Positions 1-6,917 of a stretch of 38,313 nt of DNA are shown piece after piece; positions within the stretch are counted from its first letter, which is position 1, and every line of letters begins with the position of its first letter. This stretch comes from JAGXQV01 sp964527565. GTDB lineage: Bacteria; Pseudomonadota; Gammaproteobacteria; Burkholderiales; Sulfuricellaceae. The stretch lies in contig CAZGOY010000034.1 of NCBI GenBank assembly GCA_964527565.1, positions 1-38,313 on the forward strand, written 5' to 3'. A program made the translations under genes and the position numbers. Below the pieces are notes generated by a model that worked only from the letters and a program-made list of their open reading frames with translations, did no database searches and was not told where the DNA came from.

Positions 1-1608
1 GGCCTGGGTGATGCTGCTGGTGAGGGTGCCGCTGCCGTTGGCGGAGAGCGTGAGGGTGGTGGGCGGCGGGGGCGGCGGGTCGTAGCTGGGGGCGGGTGCA
101 GGCGCCGCCTCGGTGGTGACGCTGAAGGTGCCGTTCACGCCGCCGATGGTCAATGTCGCCGTGGCAGCGCTGCTGTAGCTGGCGGAACTGGTGAGGCGCA
201 CTTTGACGGTGTCGCCGTTATTGACCGTGCCCGCGCCGCTGGCCCAGGTTCCGCTGGTGTTGATTTCGTATTCGCCGCCGCTGATGGAAATCGCCGCCAC
301 GCTGTCGATGCCTGCCACGGTGATGGCGTTGGATGTCGTTACGGTGGAGCGTGCCGCGCCGGTCTGGGCGGTGAAGGTATAGGCGTCGGGGGTGGTGTCG
401 GGGTCAGCGAAATCGACCACCAGGTTGGCCTTGGCGTAGTTGGTGACGTTCGCGGCGGTCGCGGTGGTGGTAAAGGCGCCATTTGCGAAGGTGAAGGTCA
501 GGTCGGCGATGTCGTTGGCGTTGGCGTGGTTGGTGGCGTTGCCGGTCAGCGTGGCGGTGATCACGGTATCGCTGGTGCGCACGAAGTTTGCCGTGAGGCC
601 GGCGGGGACATTGCTGGCGGTGAGCCCGGCGCTGACCACGTCCGCCACATAGGTGTCGCCGCTCAGGGTCAGGGTGATGCTGGTGCTGATGCTGCCGTCG
701 TTGGCCCCCGCCTCGCTGAAGGTGGCGACGGAATAGGCCACCACCGCCGGATCAGCAAAATCGACCATCAGATTGTTCCTGGCGTAGCCGTTGACGTTCG
801 CTGCGGTTCCTGTGGTGGTGAACGCGCCATCCGCGAAGGTAAAGGTCAGGTTGCTGATGTCGTTGTCGTTGGCGTGGTTGGTGGCGTTGCCGGTCAGCGT
901 GGCGGTGATCACGGTATCGCTGGTGCGCACGAAGTTTGCCGCGAGGCCGGCGGACACATTGCTTGCGGTGATGCGATTGGCGCTGACCACGTCCGCCACG
1001 TAGGTGTCGCCGCTCAAGGTCAGGGTGACGCTGGTGGCGGTGCTGCCGTCGTTCGCCGCCGCTTCGCTGAAGGTGGCGGCGGAATAGGCGATGCCGGGTT
1101 GGGAATCAAAAGAGGCAAAGGACTGTCCGCTACGCACAAGCCGAACATAGTTGGTATCGGTCTTACTTTTGATGTCGATGAGGCCAATGATGAAATTGAC
1201 AGCAAGGGTGTAGGCCGGAGCAAGCGCATAATTCGTGGAACTCCAATACCAATTGCTCCCGGTATTGGGAAAGGCCGTGGCGTCTATGGCCGGGCTGGAA
1301 GCGTCGATCTTCACCAACGATTCCAGTTCATTAATGTTGGGCAGCCGCCAGTCATTGCGGCCTTTGTGGTTTGCGCTATTGGCGGCGACGGCCACGCCCA
1401 GCGCCTGTGCCCAGGTGTGGGTGGTGGCCGCGCCGCCGCTGCAATCGGTATTGTTGCTCTGCCCCCAAGTGCACTTGTCCCACATCAGGCCGGTCACCGT
1501 GTCGGTGATAGTGCCGTCAGCGTTGTCGGTGAAGGCGGCGCTGGCCGACCCGGCGGCGAGCAGCGCAAGGATGAGCAGGAGGAAACAATAACGGTGCAGG
1601 GCGGTCAT
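1..1608 (-). CDS. Secreted DUF1566 (Lcl C-terminal-type) protein with 116-residue repeats, 3' end outside window
   Basis: I read this frame directly: 536 codons without a stop from the ATG at 1608 to the left edge, so the C-terminus is missing. Residues 1-25 form a signal peptide (hydrophobic LLLILALLAAG, then SASA), so the product is exported. Residues about 26-165 are a DUF1566/Lcl domain with the typical DWRLPNINELESLV and SSPAIDA...F motifs. After this come two near-identical 116-residue repeats (TLSGDTYVADVVSA, FVRTSDTVITATLTGNATNHA), then a third, different Ig-like stretch and a proline-rich linker. A good ribosome binding site (GAGGTG) precedes the ATG. DUF1566 proteins are often surface or secreted, but their function is unknown. 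The gene is paralogous to the one at 2569-3282. Upstream, on the other strand, lies the DUF4160 gene. Confidence 0.8.
   Translation of the reverse strand, partial: MTALHRYCFLLLILALLAAGSASAAFTDNADGTITDTVTGLMWDKCTWGQSNNTDCSGGAATTHTWAQALGVAVAANSANHKGRNDWRLPNINELESLVKIDASSPAIDATAFPNTGSNWYWSSTNYALAPAYTLAVNFIIGLIDIKSKTDTNYVRLVRSGQSFASFDSQPGIAYSAATFSEAAANDGSTATSVTLTLSGDTYVADVVSANRITASNVSAGLAANFVRTSDTVITATLTGNATNHANDNDISNLTFTFADGAFTTTGTAANVNGYARNNLMVDFADPAVVAYSVATFSEAGANDGSISTSITLTLSGDTYVADVVSAGLTASNVPAGLTANFVRTSDTVITATLTGNATNHANANDIADLTFTFANGAFTTTATAANVTNYAKANLVVDFADPDTTPDAYTFTAQTGAARSTVTTSNAITVAGIDSVAAISISGGEYEINTSGTWASGAGTVNNGDTVKVRLTSSASYSSAATATLTIGGVNGTFSVTTEAAPAPAPSYDPPPPPPTTLTLSANGSGTLTSSITQA
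404..1099 (-). repeat. Tandem 348-bp intragenic repeat (two units)
   Basis: Two direct copies, about 404-751 and 752-1099, lie exactly 348 bp (116 codons) apart inside the DUF1566 gene. Long stretches are identical, such as the segment around the ATC ACG GTA TCG core. The high DNA identity indicates recent duplication or ongoing homogenisation of an extracellular repeat module. Confidence 0.85.
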
Positions 1609-1662
1609 GAAACACCTCGAAGAATGGATGGCAAGAGAGGGGTAAGCTTGGAACGAAACGGC

Positions 1663-1691
1663 TTTACATAGGGAAGAAATCTCCCTACCAT
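1663..1691 (+). promoter_or_regulatory. Promoter with embedded operator for the DUF4160/DUF2442 pair
   Basis: A -35 box TTTACA (1663-1668) and a -10 box TACCAT (1686-1691) are separated by exactly 17 nt. Inside the spacer, reaching into the -10 box, is a perfect inverted repeat: TAGGGA (1669-1674) and TCCCTA (1682-1687). This is the placement expected of an autorepressed toxin-antitoxin promoter. The predicted transcription start falls about on the ATG at 1698. Confidence 0.5.
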
Positions 1692-1697
1692 AAAGAC

Positions 1698-1934
1698 ATG
1701 GGCAAGATACACAGCGACAACGGCTGGATCGTCAAGGTGCAGGCCAACGAGCACCCGCCGATTCACGCGCATGTATTGCATCCCGACGGCAAGGCGACGG
1801 TCACCCTGGCGGGTGAGGTAGTGAATGCCGGTGTGCCGCGCGCGGTGGTCACCGCCGCCCGCGCCTGGGTCGTCGCCCATGCCGAGATCGTCGAGGCCGA
1901 ATGGCTTCGCATGAACAACCCGCGCAGGAGATGA
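1698..1934 (+). CDS. DUF4160 family protein, probable toxin-antitoxin-type partner
   Basis: This is a 78-residue protein with the DUF4160 core: a short strand region followed by NEHPPIHAHV, the family's histidine-rich signature (usually N-x-H-x-PPHxHV). The rest is a small alpha/beta fold ending in a basic tail. DUF4160 genes are commonly found directly upstream of DUF2442 genes, and such pairs are suspected toxin-antitoxin or mobile modules, although I know of no settled biochemical activity. Here the DUF2442 partner follows after 3 nt. No Shine-Dalgarno is evident; the -10 box ends 6 nt before the ATG, so the mRNA may be leaderless. Confidence 0.7.
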   Translation: MGKIHSDNGWIVKVQANEHPPIHAHVLHPDGKATVTLAGEVVNAGVPRAVVTAARAWVVAHAEIVEAEWLRMNNPRRR

Positions 1935-1937
1935 ATC

Positions 1938-2399
1938 ATGAAAAAACAAGCTGCCCGCATCGTATCCGTCAGCACCGGGCCCGGCATGTCCGTGACCGTG
2001 GGGCTTTCCGATGGCCGCACCGTGCGCGTCGCGCTGAACGGCCTCGCCGAGCGCCTGAGCGTTTTCGCGCCGCTGGAAAATCCCGATGAGTTCGCCACTG
2101 CTAAAGCAGCGGATTTCGGCTGGACGCTGGAGTGGGACTGCGGTGCCTCGCTGGATGTGGATCGCGTCGTCGAGCTGGCACTGGAGCAGGACGGTATGGC
2201 GGCCAACGTGGCCTTCCGCCGCTGGCAGGACGCGCACCGCCTGAGCCTGGCGCAGGCGGCGGCGGCCATCGGCCTGTCGCGCCGCACGGTGAGCCAATAC
2301 CGCACCGGCGTAAGGCCGGTGCCGCGCACGGTGGCCCTGGCCTGCAAGGGCTGGGAGTCGGAGCAAGCCGTTCCTGGCAACTCCGCCGGGCGTCACTGA
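1938..2399 (+). CDS. DUF2442 domain fused to a C-terminal XRE-type HTH
   Basis: This 153-residue protein has two parts. Residues about 5-70 match DUF2442 (VTVGLSDGRTVRVALNGLAERL, then ENPDEF). Residues about 95-145 form a helix-turn-helix (RLSLAQAAAAIGLSRRTVSQYRTG). By analogy with antitoxins, the HTH part would bind the inverted repeat in the promoter at 1663-1691 and the DUF2442 part would contact the DUF4160 partner; both are inference. The gene starts 3 nt after the DUF4160 stop, so the two are surely cotranscribed. Fusions of DUF2442 to HTH domains are a known arrangement, and the protein is unlikely to be anything else. Confidence 0.75.
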   Translation: MKKQAARIVSVSTGPGMSVTVGLSDGRTVRVALNGLAERLSVFAPLENPDEFATAKAADFGWTLEWDCGASLDVDRVVELALEQDGMAANVAFRRWQDAHRLSLAQAAAAIGLSRRTVSQYRTGVRPVPRTVALACKGWESEQAVPGNSAGRH

Positions 2400-2529
2400 A
2401 GCGGCAACATCGGCGTGGCACCTGTGAAGCGCATCGCCGCCGCTGTAGGCCACTGCACCCGCAAGGAGTGTCCCCGCCGGAAAAGGCTGCTTCGCAGCTC
2501 GTTCCGGCGAGAAAGCGGCAACATCGGCG
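2399..2529. repeat. 17-bp direct repeat in the gap after the DUF2442-HTH gene
   Basis: AAGCGGCAACATCGGCG occurs at 2399-2415, starting on the last base of the DUF2442-HTH stop codon, and again at 2513-2529. The 114-bp offset carries no recognisable gene. Matching copies at both edges of a short segment could mark a small insertion or a duplication junction. Confidence 0.6.
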
Positions 2530-2568
2530 CGACGGGTAAATGACGGTAGTGTGTCATGGATGAAGCCT

Positions 2569-3282
2569 TCAAATGGGCGGCACATAATCCGCTACGAGCC
2601 GAACATCGCCGAAAGCCGTCTTATTGGCGGTGTAGGTGGCGCCGTTACCTTCGAAATCGACAACCCAGACGTTGCCCGTACCAAGCGCATAGCTATCTGC
2701 GCTCCAGTGCCAACTACTACTCGTTCCAGGAAAATATGCGCTGTCGATGGCCGGGGAACTGGTGCCGTGATGAAGGATGGACAGCAGTTCGCGCCGGGTG
2801 GGCAAGCGCCAACCGGTGTTGTAGCCACAACGGGTGGCGGCGTTGGTCACGGTGGGAAGCGTGGTGCTGGCGTAGGTCGTCCAGTCGCCGGAACCGCTTT
2901 CCAGCGACCAGATCAGGTTGGTAACGTTATCCTTGGTGCAGGCCCAGTCGGTGGTCGGCGTGCCCGTCGCCACAGCGGTGGTGTTGGCGACGAGTATGCC
3001 GGTGCAGGTGCCGCTGCCTTCCAGGTCGCCATTGAAGCACACCTTGGTGTAGTCGAAGCCCGCAGCGCCGCCGCCGGTTTTGGCCATGCCCGCGCGGTCG
3101 CGCCCAAAGCGGCCATCCTGACGCGGGTAAGGGGCGGCATCGCCGCTGTTGGCTATCGTGCAGGCAACCAGATTGGTGCCGTCGTAGCAGGCGTCCTGGC
3201 CGGTGTCGTTGAGCAGGCCGGTGGGCGCGGCCACAGCGGCATGGGCGAATACGAAAGCAAGTGGGAGCATCAGGAAACGCAT
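2569..3282 (-). CDS. Secreted DUF1566 (Lcl C-terminal-type) protein
   Basis: The product is 237 residues. The N-terminus is a clear signal peptide (MRFLMLPLAFVFAHAAVAA). The C-terminal half holds the DUF1566 domain: NVTNLIWSLESGSGDW, GWRLPTRRELLSIL, SSPAIDSAYFPGTSSSWHWSAD and a final VRLVAD. Cysteines at about 32, 41, 83, 93, 114 and 148 could form disulfides after export. A strong GGAGGA ribosome binding site fixes the start. The motif pattern shared with the gene at 1-1608 (SPAID, WHW/WYWS) shows that the two are paralogues flanking the DUF4160 pair. This copy lacks the 116-residue repeats. Role unknown. Confidence 0.8.
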   Translation of the reverse strand: MRFLMLPLAFVFAHAAVAAPTGLLNDTGQDACYDGTNLVACTIANSGDAAPYPRQDGRFGRDRAGMAKTGGGAAGFDYTKVCFNGDLEGSGTCTGILVANTTAVATGTPTTDWACTKDNVTNLIWSLESGSGDWTTYASTTLPTVTNAATRCGYNTGWRLPTRRELLSILHHGTSSPAIDSAYFPGTSSSWHWSADSYALGTGNVWVVDFEGNGATYTANKTAFGDVRLVADYVPPI

Positions 3283-3297
3283 GGTTCCTCCGGGGCG

Positions 3298-3837
3298 TTA
3301 AGCGGGATGATGGGGTTCGGTCGGATGGGTAAGGCGCATCCCATTTTTTCGCTGCAAAAAGTCATTCACGGCATCCGCCGACAATATCGCGTCCACATCA
3401 ACCAGTTCCTTTTTGAGTTCATCGAGCAATGACTGGGTCTTGATCTCGAAATAATCGCGGGTATTTGCCGGCACTTCTTTCTTGAGACTGAACCATAGCG
3501 CGGGCAGGCTGACTTTCGTGTCAGACAGGGAACGAACCAGGGAAACGCTCAGCTCGTAGGCTTTGGGGAATGACCCAGAGGCATTTTCCAGGTGGAATAT
3601 GCGTTGCAGGCTGGCATAGCTCACACGATAGAGTTCGCCGACCGTGTAATTGTCCGAGCCATCTTCCTGCACATAAACACCACCGCTCGCCGTGCACATC
3701 AGCGTTCCGTCGATGCGGTAATCGCCGACAAAATCGGCAACGTCGATCAGGTAATAATGAAATTGCCCTCGCCGGCGGAGGGTGCCATAGACGAAAACGG
3801 GGAAGAATGCTTTGATGTTATTTTTTTCGTTACTCAT
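3298..3837 (-). CDS. Gamma-glutamylcyclotransferase-like (AIG2/GGCT-fold) protein
   Basis: This is a 179-residue cytoplasmic protein. The start at 3837 is chosen because AAGGAGG sits just upstream; a longer reading frame exists but has no such site. The GGCT signature VYGTLRRRG lies at about residues 17-25, followed further on by GELYRVS, the second conserved motif. The family's catalytic acid is plausibly the glutamate in FHLEN. GGCT-fold enzymes release 5-oxoproline from gamma-glutamyl compounds or cleave gamma-glutamylamines, but the substrate here cannot be read from sequence. It is divergent from the XRE regulator at 3975, with a palindrome between them. Confidence 0.65.
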   Translation of the reverse strand: MSNEKNNIKAFFPVFVYGTLRRRGQFHYYLIDVADFVGDYRIDGTLMCTASGGVYVQEDGSDNYTVGELYRVSYASLQRIFHLENASGSFPKAYELSVSLVRSLSDTKVSLPALWFSLKKEVPANTRDYFEIKTQSLLDELKKELVDVDAILSADAVNDFLQRKNGMRLTHPTEPHHPA

Positions 3838-3936
3838 TGGATGCCTCCTTAATGTGGTTTTCGATCGGGCAAGGCGTTCCATTGACTTCACAGGTAACAC
3901 CGCAAAAGACAGCAGCCATATCCGGGTAGATAGTCA

Positions 3937-3950
3937 ACCCCCATGGGGGT
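3937..3950. promoter_or_regulatory. 14-bp perfect palindrome, candidate operator
   Basis: ACCCCCATGGGGGT is fully palindromic. It sits between the divergent GGCT-like gene and the XRE regulator and abuts a leftward TTGACT that could be a -35 box. A regulator binding here could control both genes. No clean -10 box pairs with it, so only the palindrome is certain. Confidence 0.45.
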
Positions 3951-3974
3951 AGTTTTTTATGGATAAATACCGGG

Positions 3975-4355
3975 ATGATGCGTACCAATGAAATCGTCAC
4001 GGAAAATCTGAAACGCTGGATGGCGGCTTCTGAAAACCTCAAGACCCAGACCGCCCTGGCACGTGCATCACAGGTTGGGCAATCCCATATCAGCCGTATT
4101 CTCCGGGGTGAATCAAACCCCACCGTCAGCATCCTCGAATCCATCGCCCGCGCCTTCCGGCGCAGCCCCATCGACCTGCTGACCGATTCCGGCAAGACCT
4201 ATCCCGCCGCGCCAGCCGTGGAAATTCCCGCCGTGCAGGAACCGCCGCCCGACGAGGGCGAGCTGTTACGTGGCTATCGCGCCGCCACGCCGGAAGTGCG
4301 GGAGATCATGCTGGAAGCGGCGCGCCGGGCGGTGAAAAGGCGGGTGGGCGCGTAG
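3975..4355 (+). CDS. XRE-family (Cro/C1-type) transcriptional regulator
   Basis: This is a 126-residue protein. Residues about 10-65 form a lambda-repressor-type HTH (TQTALARASQVGQSHISRILRGESNPTV, then LESIARAF). A proline-rich linker (AAPAVEIPAVQEPPP) and a short helical C-terminal part follow, with no peptidase or other effector domain. Two ATGs are in tandem (3975, 3978) and I cannot separate them. The fold and the solitary location suggest a phage- or plasmid-derived repressor. Likely targets are its own promoter and the divergent GGCT-like gene, through the palindrome at 3937; this is inference. Confidence 0.75.
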   Translation: MMRTNEIVTENLKRWMAASENLKTQTALARASQVGQSHISRILRGESNPTVSILESIARAFRRSPIDLLTDSGKTYPAAPAVEIPAVQEPPPDEGELLRGYRAATPEVREIMLEAARRAVKRRVGA

Positions 4356-4409
4356 CGGGGCGCAATGCTTTGCGTTGGCCCAGGTCATCATTCGTGAAGC
4401 AAGCAATCC

Positions 4410-4438
4410 TTGCCCTTCCCATTTTCCGCATATACAAT
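4410..4438 (+). promoter_or_regulatory. Candidate promoter of brnT-brnA
   Basis: TTGCCC (4410-4415) and TACAAT (4433-4438) are 17 nt apart. The -10 box ends 7 nt before the brnT ATG, so the transcript would begin at or next to the start codon. BrnA-BrnT complexes are known to repress their own promoter. Confidence 0.4.
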
Positions 4439-4445
4439 TATTCGC

Positions 4446-4739
4446 ATGGAAACGCGATTGGTCTGGGATGAAGCCAAGCGCCGGGCCAATCTGGCCAAGC
4501 ATGGCCTGGACTTCGCCCAGGCTTGTGAAGTGCTTGATTCGCGCTATCGGCTGGATGTTCCGATGGCGCGCAAGGGCGAAATGCGCGTGCAGTCGTTTTC
4601 CTACGTGATGAATCGGCTCGCCGTGCTGATGGTTGTACATACCAGCAGGGACGGTGCGGCGCGCATCATCAGTTTCAGACCCGCGAGTGAAGAAGAATCG
4701 AGGCGCTTTTATGAGTGGATCGCAAATACCGAAGACTGA
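4446..4739 (+). CDS. brnT: BrnT family ribonuclease toxin
   Basis: This is a 97-residue protein starting METRLVWDEAKRRANLAKHGLDF, the canonical BrnT opening (acidic W-D-x-x-K, then N-x-x-KHG). The C-terminal part carries the family's RIISFRPASEEESRRFYE motif. BrnT is a RelE-fold ribonuclease that arrests growth by cleaving RNA and is neutralised by BrnA. I chose this ATG over the in-frame codon at 4410 because the family begins here and 4410 would lie inside the promoter. brnA overlaps its 3' end by 29 nt. Confidence 0.88.
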   Translation: METRLVWDEAKRRANLAKHGLDFAQACEVLDSRYRLDVPMARKGEMRVQSFSYVMNRLAVLMVVHTSRDGAARIISFRPASEEESRRFYEWIANTED

Positions 4740-5022
4740 ACGCGAAATGATCCTGGAGGCGATGAAGACCCCTCCGCCGGGTGGATATTTCGTCTGGGAC
4801 GGCATCGACGAAGATGACCGCCCGGCAACCGCCGAGGAAATGCAGGCCGCCATTGACGCCGACCTGAAGCGGCGCGGGCGCCCCGCCGGGTCGGGCAAGA
4901 CGCAGATCGCGCTACGCATTGACAATGCCACGCTGGCCGCTTTCAAGGCCACCGGCAAGGGCTGGCAATCGCGCATGAACGCGGCGCTCGGCGAGTGGAT
5001 CAGGACGCACTCCCCGGCGTAG
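4711..5022 (+). CDS. brnA: BrnA family antitoxin
   Basis: This is a 103-residue protein. The C-terminal half (GRPAGSGKTQIALRID, FKATGKGWQSRMNAAL, GEWI) is the ribbon-helix-helix-like BrnA DNA-binding and dimerisation domain. The N-terminal acidic part (WDGIDEDDRPAT) is expected to wrap the BrnT toxin. The start at 4711 has an upstream GAGGCG and overlaps brnT, which fits translational coupling. It would repress the promoter at 4410 together with BrnT. Confidence 0.88.
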   Translation: MSGSQIPKTEREMILEAMKTPPPGGYFVWDGIDEDDRPATAEEMQAAIDADLKRRGRPAGSGKTQIALRIDNATLAAFKATGKGWQSRMNAALGEWIRTHSPA

Positions 5023-5212
5023 GAGCAACGGCAGCCGCGATTTTCCTACTACGCGGCAAGCCGTGCGCGGTCATGCGCCTCCATCTGCTTGGCCTGCTCC
5101 TGAATTTCAATCAAGGTGGCGCTGATATCATGGCCTTTCGAGAATAAGCGTTAGCGTGCCCCCCCCCCCTCTATACTTACCCTTAACATTACCCATAAAC
5201 CCGCTGGCCGCT

Positions 5213-6064
5213 TCAATCGTGCAACTCAGCCGCCTTCAAGGTGTTCTCCAGCAGCGTGGCGACAGTCATCGGGCCGACGCCGCCGGGCACCGGGGTAATC
5301 CACGAGGCGCGCTGCGCTGCGCTCTCGAATTCGACGTCGCCGCAGATTTTCCCGTCGGGCAGGCGGTTGATGCCGACATCGATGACGATGGCGCCCGCGC
5401 GCAGCCATTCCCCCTGGATGAAGTTCGGCTTGCCGATGGCGGCCACCAGCACCTCGGCCTGGCCGATGAGGGACGGCAGATCGCGCGTGGCGCTGTGCGT
5501 GGTGGTGACGGTGCAGCCCGCGAGCAGCAACTCCAGGCTCATCGGCCGCCCGACGATATTGGAAGCACCGACCACCACCGCGTGCTTGCCGCGCAATTCC
5601 TCACCGGTCAGTTTCAGCAGGGTCATCACGCCGAATGGCGTGCACGGACGCAGGGTGGGCATGCGCAACACCAGGCGCCCGATGTTGCAGGGGTGAAAGC
5701 CATCGACATCCTTGTCCGGGCGGATGCGCTCGATAACCGCATCGGCTTCGATATGGCGCGGCAGCGGCAGTTGCACGAGAATGCCGTCGATGGCCGGATC
5801 GGCGTTGAGCTGGTCGATGCGTTCCAGCAACGCCGCCTGCGTGGTGGCGGCGGGCAGATCGATGGAGACCGAGTGCACCCCGGCGATATCGCAGGAACGG
5901 CGCTTGTTGCGCACATAGATGGACGAGGCCGGGTCGTCGCCAACCAGGATCACCGCCAGACCGGGAATGCGCTTGCCGGCGGCGCGGCGCGCTTCCACCT
6001 GCTGGCGCAGCGAATGAAGCAAGGTATCGGCTGTGTGTTTGCCGTCGAGAATTTTTGCAGTCAT
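5213..6064 (-). CDS. folD: FolD, methylenetetrahydrofolate dehydrogenase/methenyltetrahydrofolate cyclohydrolase
   Basis: The length (283 aa) is normal for FolD. Catalytic Tyr50 and Lys54 lie in IYVRNKRRSC; the folate-binding QLPLP and the DKDVDGFHP motif follow. The nucleotide-binding part has VVVGASNIVGRP and the closing PGGVGPMT. The enzyme interconverts methylene-, methenyl- and 10-formyl-tetrahydrofolate with NADP in the cytoplasm, feeding purine, fMet and thymidylate synthesis. It follows flgA on the same strand after 43 nt, probably by chance rather than functional linkage. Downstream (5023-5212) I see only non-coding DNA with a run of C residues and no clear terminator. Confidence 0.97.
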   Translation of the reverse strand: MTAKILDGKHTADTLLHSLRQQVEARRAAGKRIPGLAVILVGDDPASSIYVRNKRRSCDIAGVHSVSIDLPAATTQAALLERIDQLNADPAIDGILVQLPLPRHIEADAVIERIRPDKDVDGFHPCNIGRLVLRMPTLRPCTPFGVMTLLKLTGEELRGKHAVVVGASNIVGRPMSLELLLAGCTVTTTHSATRDLPSLIGQAEVLVAAIGKPNFIQGEWLRAGAIVIDVGINRLPDGKICGDVEFESAAQRASWITPVPGGVGPMTVATLLENTLKAAELHD

Positions 6065-6107
6065 GGGTATCGTCCGAAACTCGTATTCTAAAAATAGATA
6101 ATCTGGG

Positions 6108-6815
6108 TTAAAAATTCACTTCCACCGCGCCGTCCGCGCGCACCACACCGCTGACCACCTTGCCGCTGGCAGTGCGCACCGAAATGCTCTGCCCCGCGCC
6201 GGCATTGTTGAGCGCCCTGCCCTCCGCGCTGACCTGGAATGAATCCCCCTGGGCGACCAGCCGCACGTTCTGGCCGGTTTTGACGAGTTGCGGAGTGCGC
6301 AATTGTTCCGGGCGCAGCACCTGACCGGCGGAGATGCCGCTGGCCAGCACCTTGCCGACGACCTGTTGCGCGTCGGTGATGGCACCGGGAGGAAACTGCG
6401 TCAAGTCGCCGGGCTGCATGACGATGTCGGCGGCAGTCAGCACATGCCCTTGCGGCAGGGGTTTGACGGCGCTGGCCAGCGGCGCCGTCACCTTTACGGT
6501 GACCGGGAGGTAGATCGTCCACGCGCTCGGCTGGCTACAGCGGATACCGACGGTGGCATTGCCCCACAGGCGCGCCCCCGGCGGCAAAAAAACCTCTGTA
6601 TTGGCGCATTTCGGCAAGCGCAGGCGGGTATCGACCGCACCGGCGGTCACGCTCACCTGCCCCGGTAAACCGGCGGTCTGGCCGAGCACGAAGGCTTCCG
6701 CGACCTTGCCCAGCGAAGCACCGTCTTCCATGGCAGCGGCCAACGCCCCGGCAGAGAGAATGCCAAGCACGGCCAAAGCCGCAGCACATCGGAAGAAAAA
6801 GGAGGAGAATTGCAT
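6108..6815 (-). CDS. flgA: FlgA, flagellar P-ring assembly chaperone
   Basis: This is a 235-residue exported protein. A signal peptide (FFFRCAAALAVLGILSAGALAAA) ends near residue 27. The middle has the FlgA pattern LRLPKCANTEVFLPPGARLWGNATVGIRC. A SAF domain follows with VLTAADIVMQPGDL and VVGKVLASGISAGQVLRPEQL, and the end has VRLVAQGDSFQVSAEGRALNNAGAGQSISVR, the typical FlgA C-terminus. FlgA helps FlgI assemble into the periplasmic P ring. It is usually next to flgB or flgM; here it stands alone between folD and a divergent diguanylate cyclase gene, so the other flagellar genes must be elsewhere. Confidence 0.93.
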   Translation of the reverse strand: MQFSSFFFRCAAALAVLGILSAGALAAAMEDGASLGKVAEAFVLGQTAGLPGQVSVTAGAVDTRLRLPKCANTEVFLPPGARLWGNATVGIRCSQPSAWTIYLPVTVKVTAPLASAVKPLPQGHVLTAADIVMQPGDLTQFPPGAITDAQQVVGKVLASGISAGQVLRPEQLRTPQLVKTGQNVRLVAQGDSFQVSAEGRALNNAGAGQSISVRTASGKVVSGVVRADGAVEVNF

Positions 6816-6917
6816 GATTGTGAGCCGATTCTAACCGAATGACGCGCGTGATTGAAGCGGCATTTCCCCAGTGCTATTATCGTCACCCCAATCCTACCGA
6901 TCACACAGGTTACCGCC

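Noticed and set aside
526..1671. Long plus-strand open frame opposite the first DUF1566 gene
   Set aside because: It is a Gly/Val/His-rich shadow of a GC-rich gene; the minus strand has a signal peptide, a known domain and a ribosome binding site.
5052..5146. Minus-strand peptide ending IQEQAKQMEAHDRARLAA
   Set aside because: It looks faintly like an antitoxin end, but there is a stop upstream, no start codon and no partner; too short to call. The nearby C-run (about 5159-5170) is left as simple sequence.
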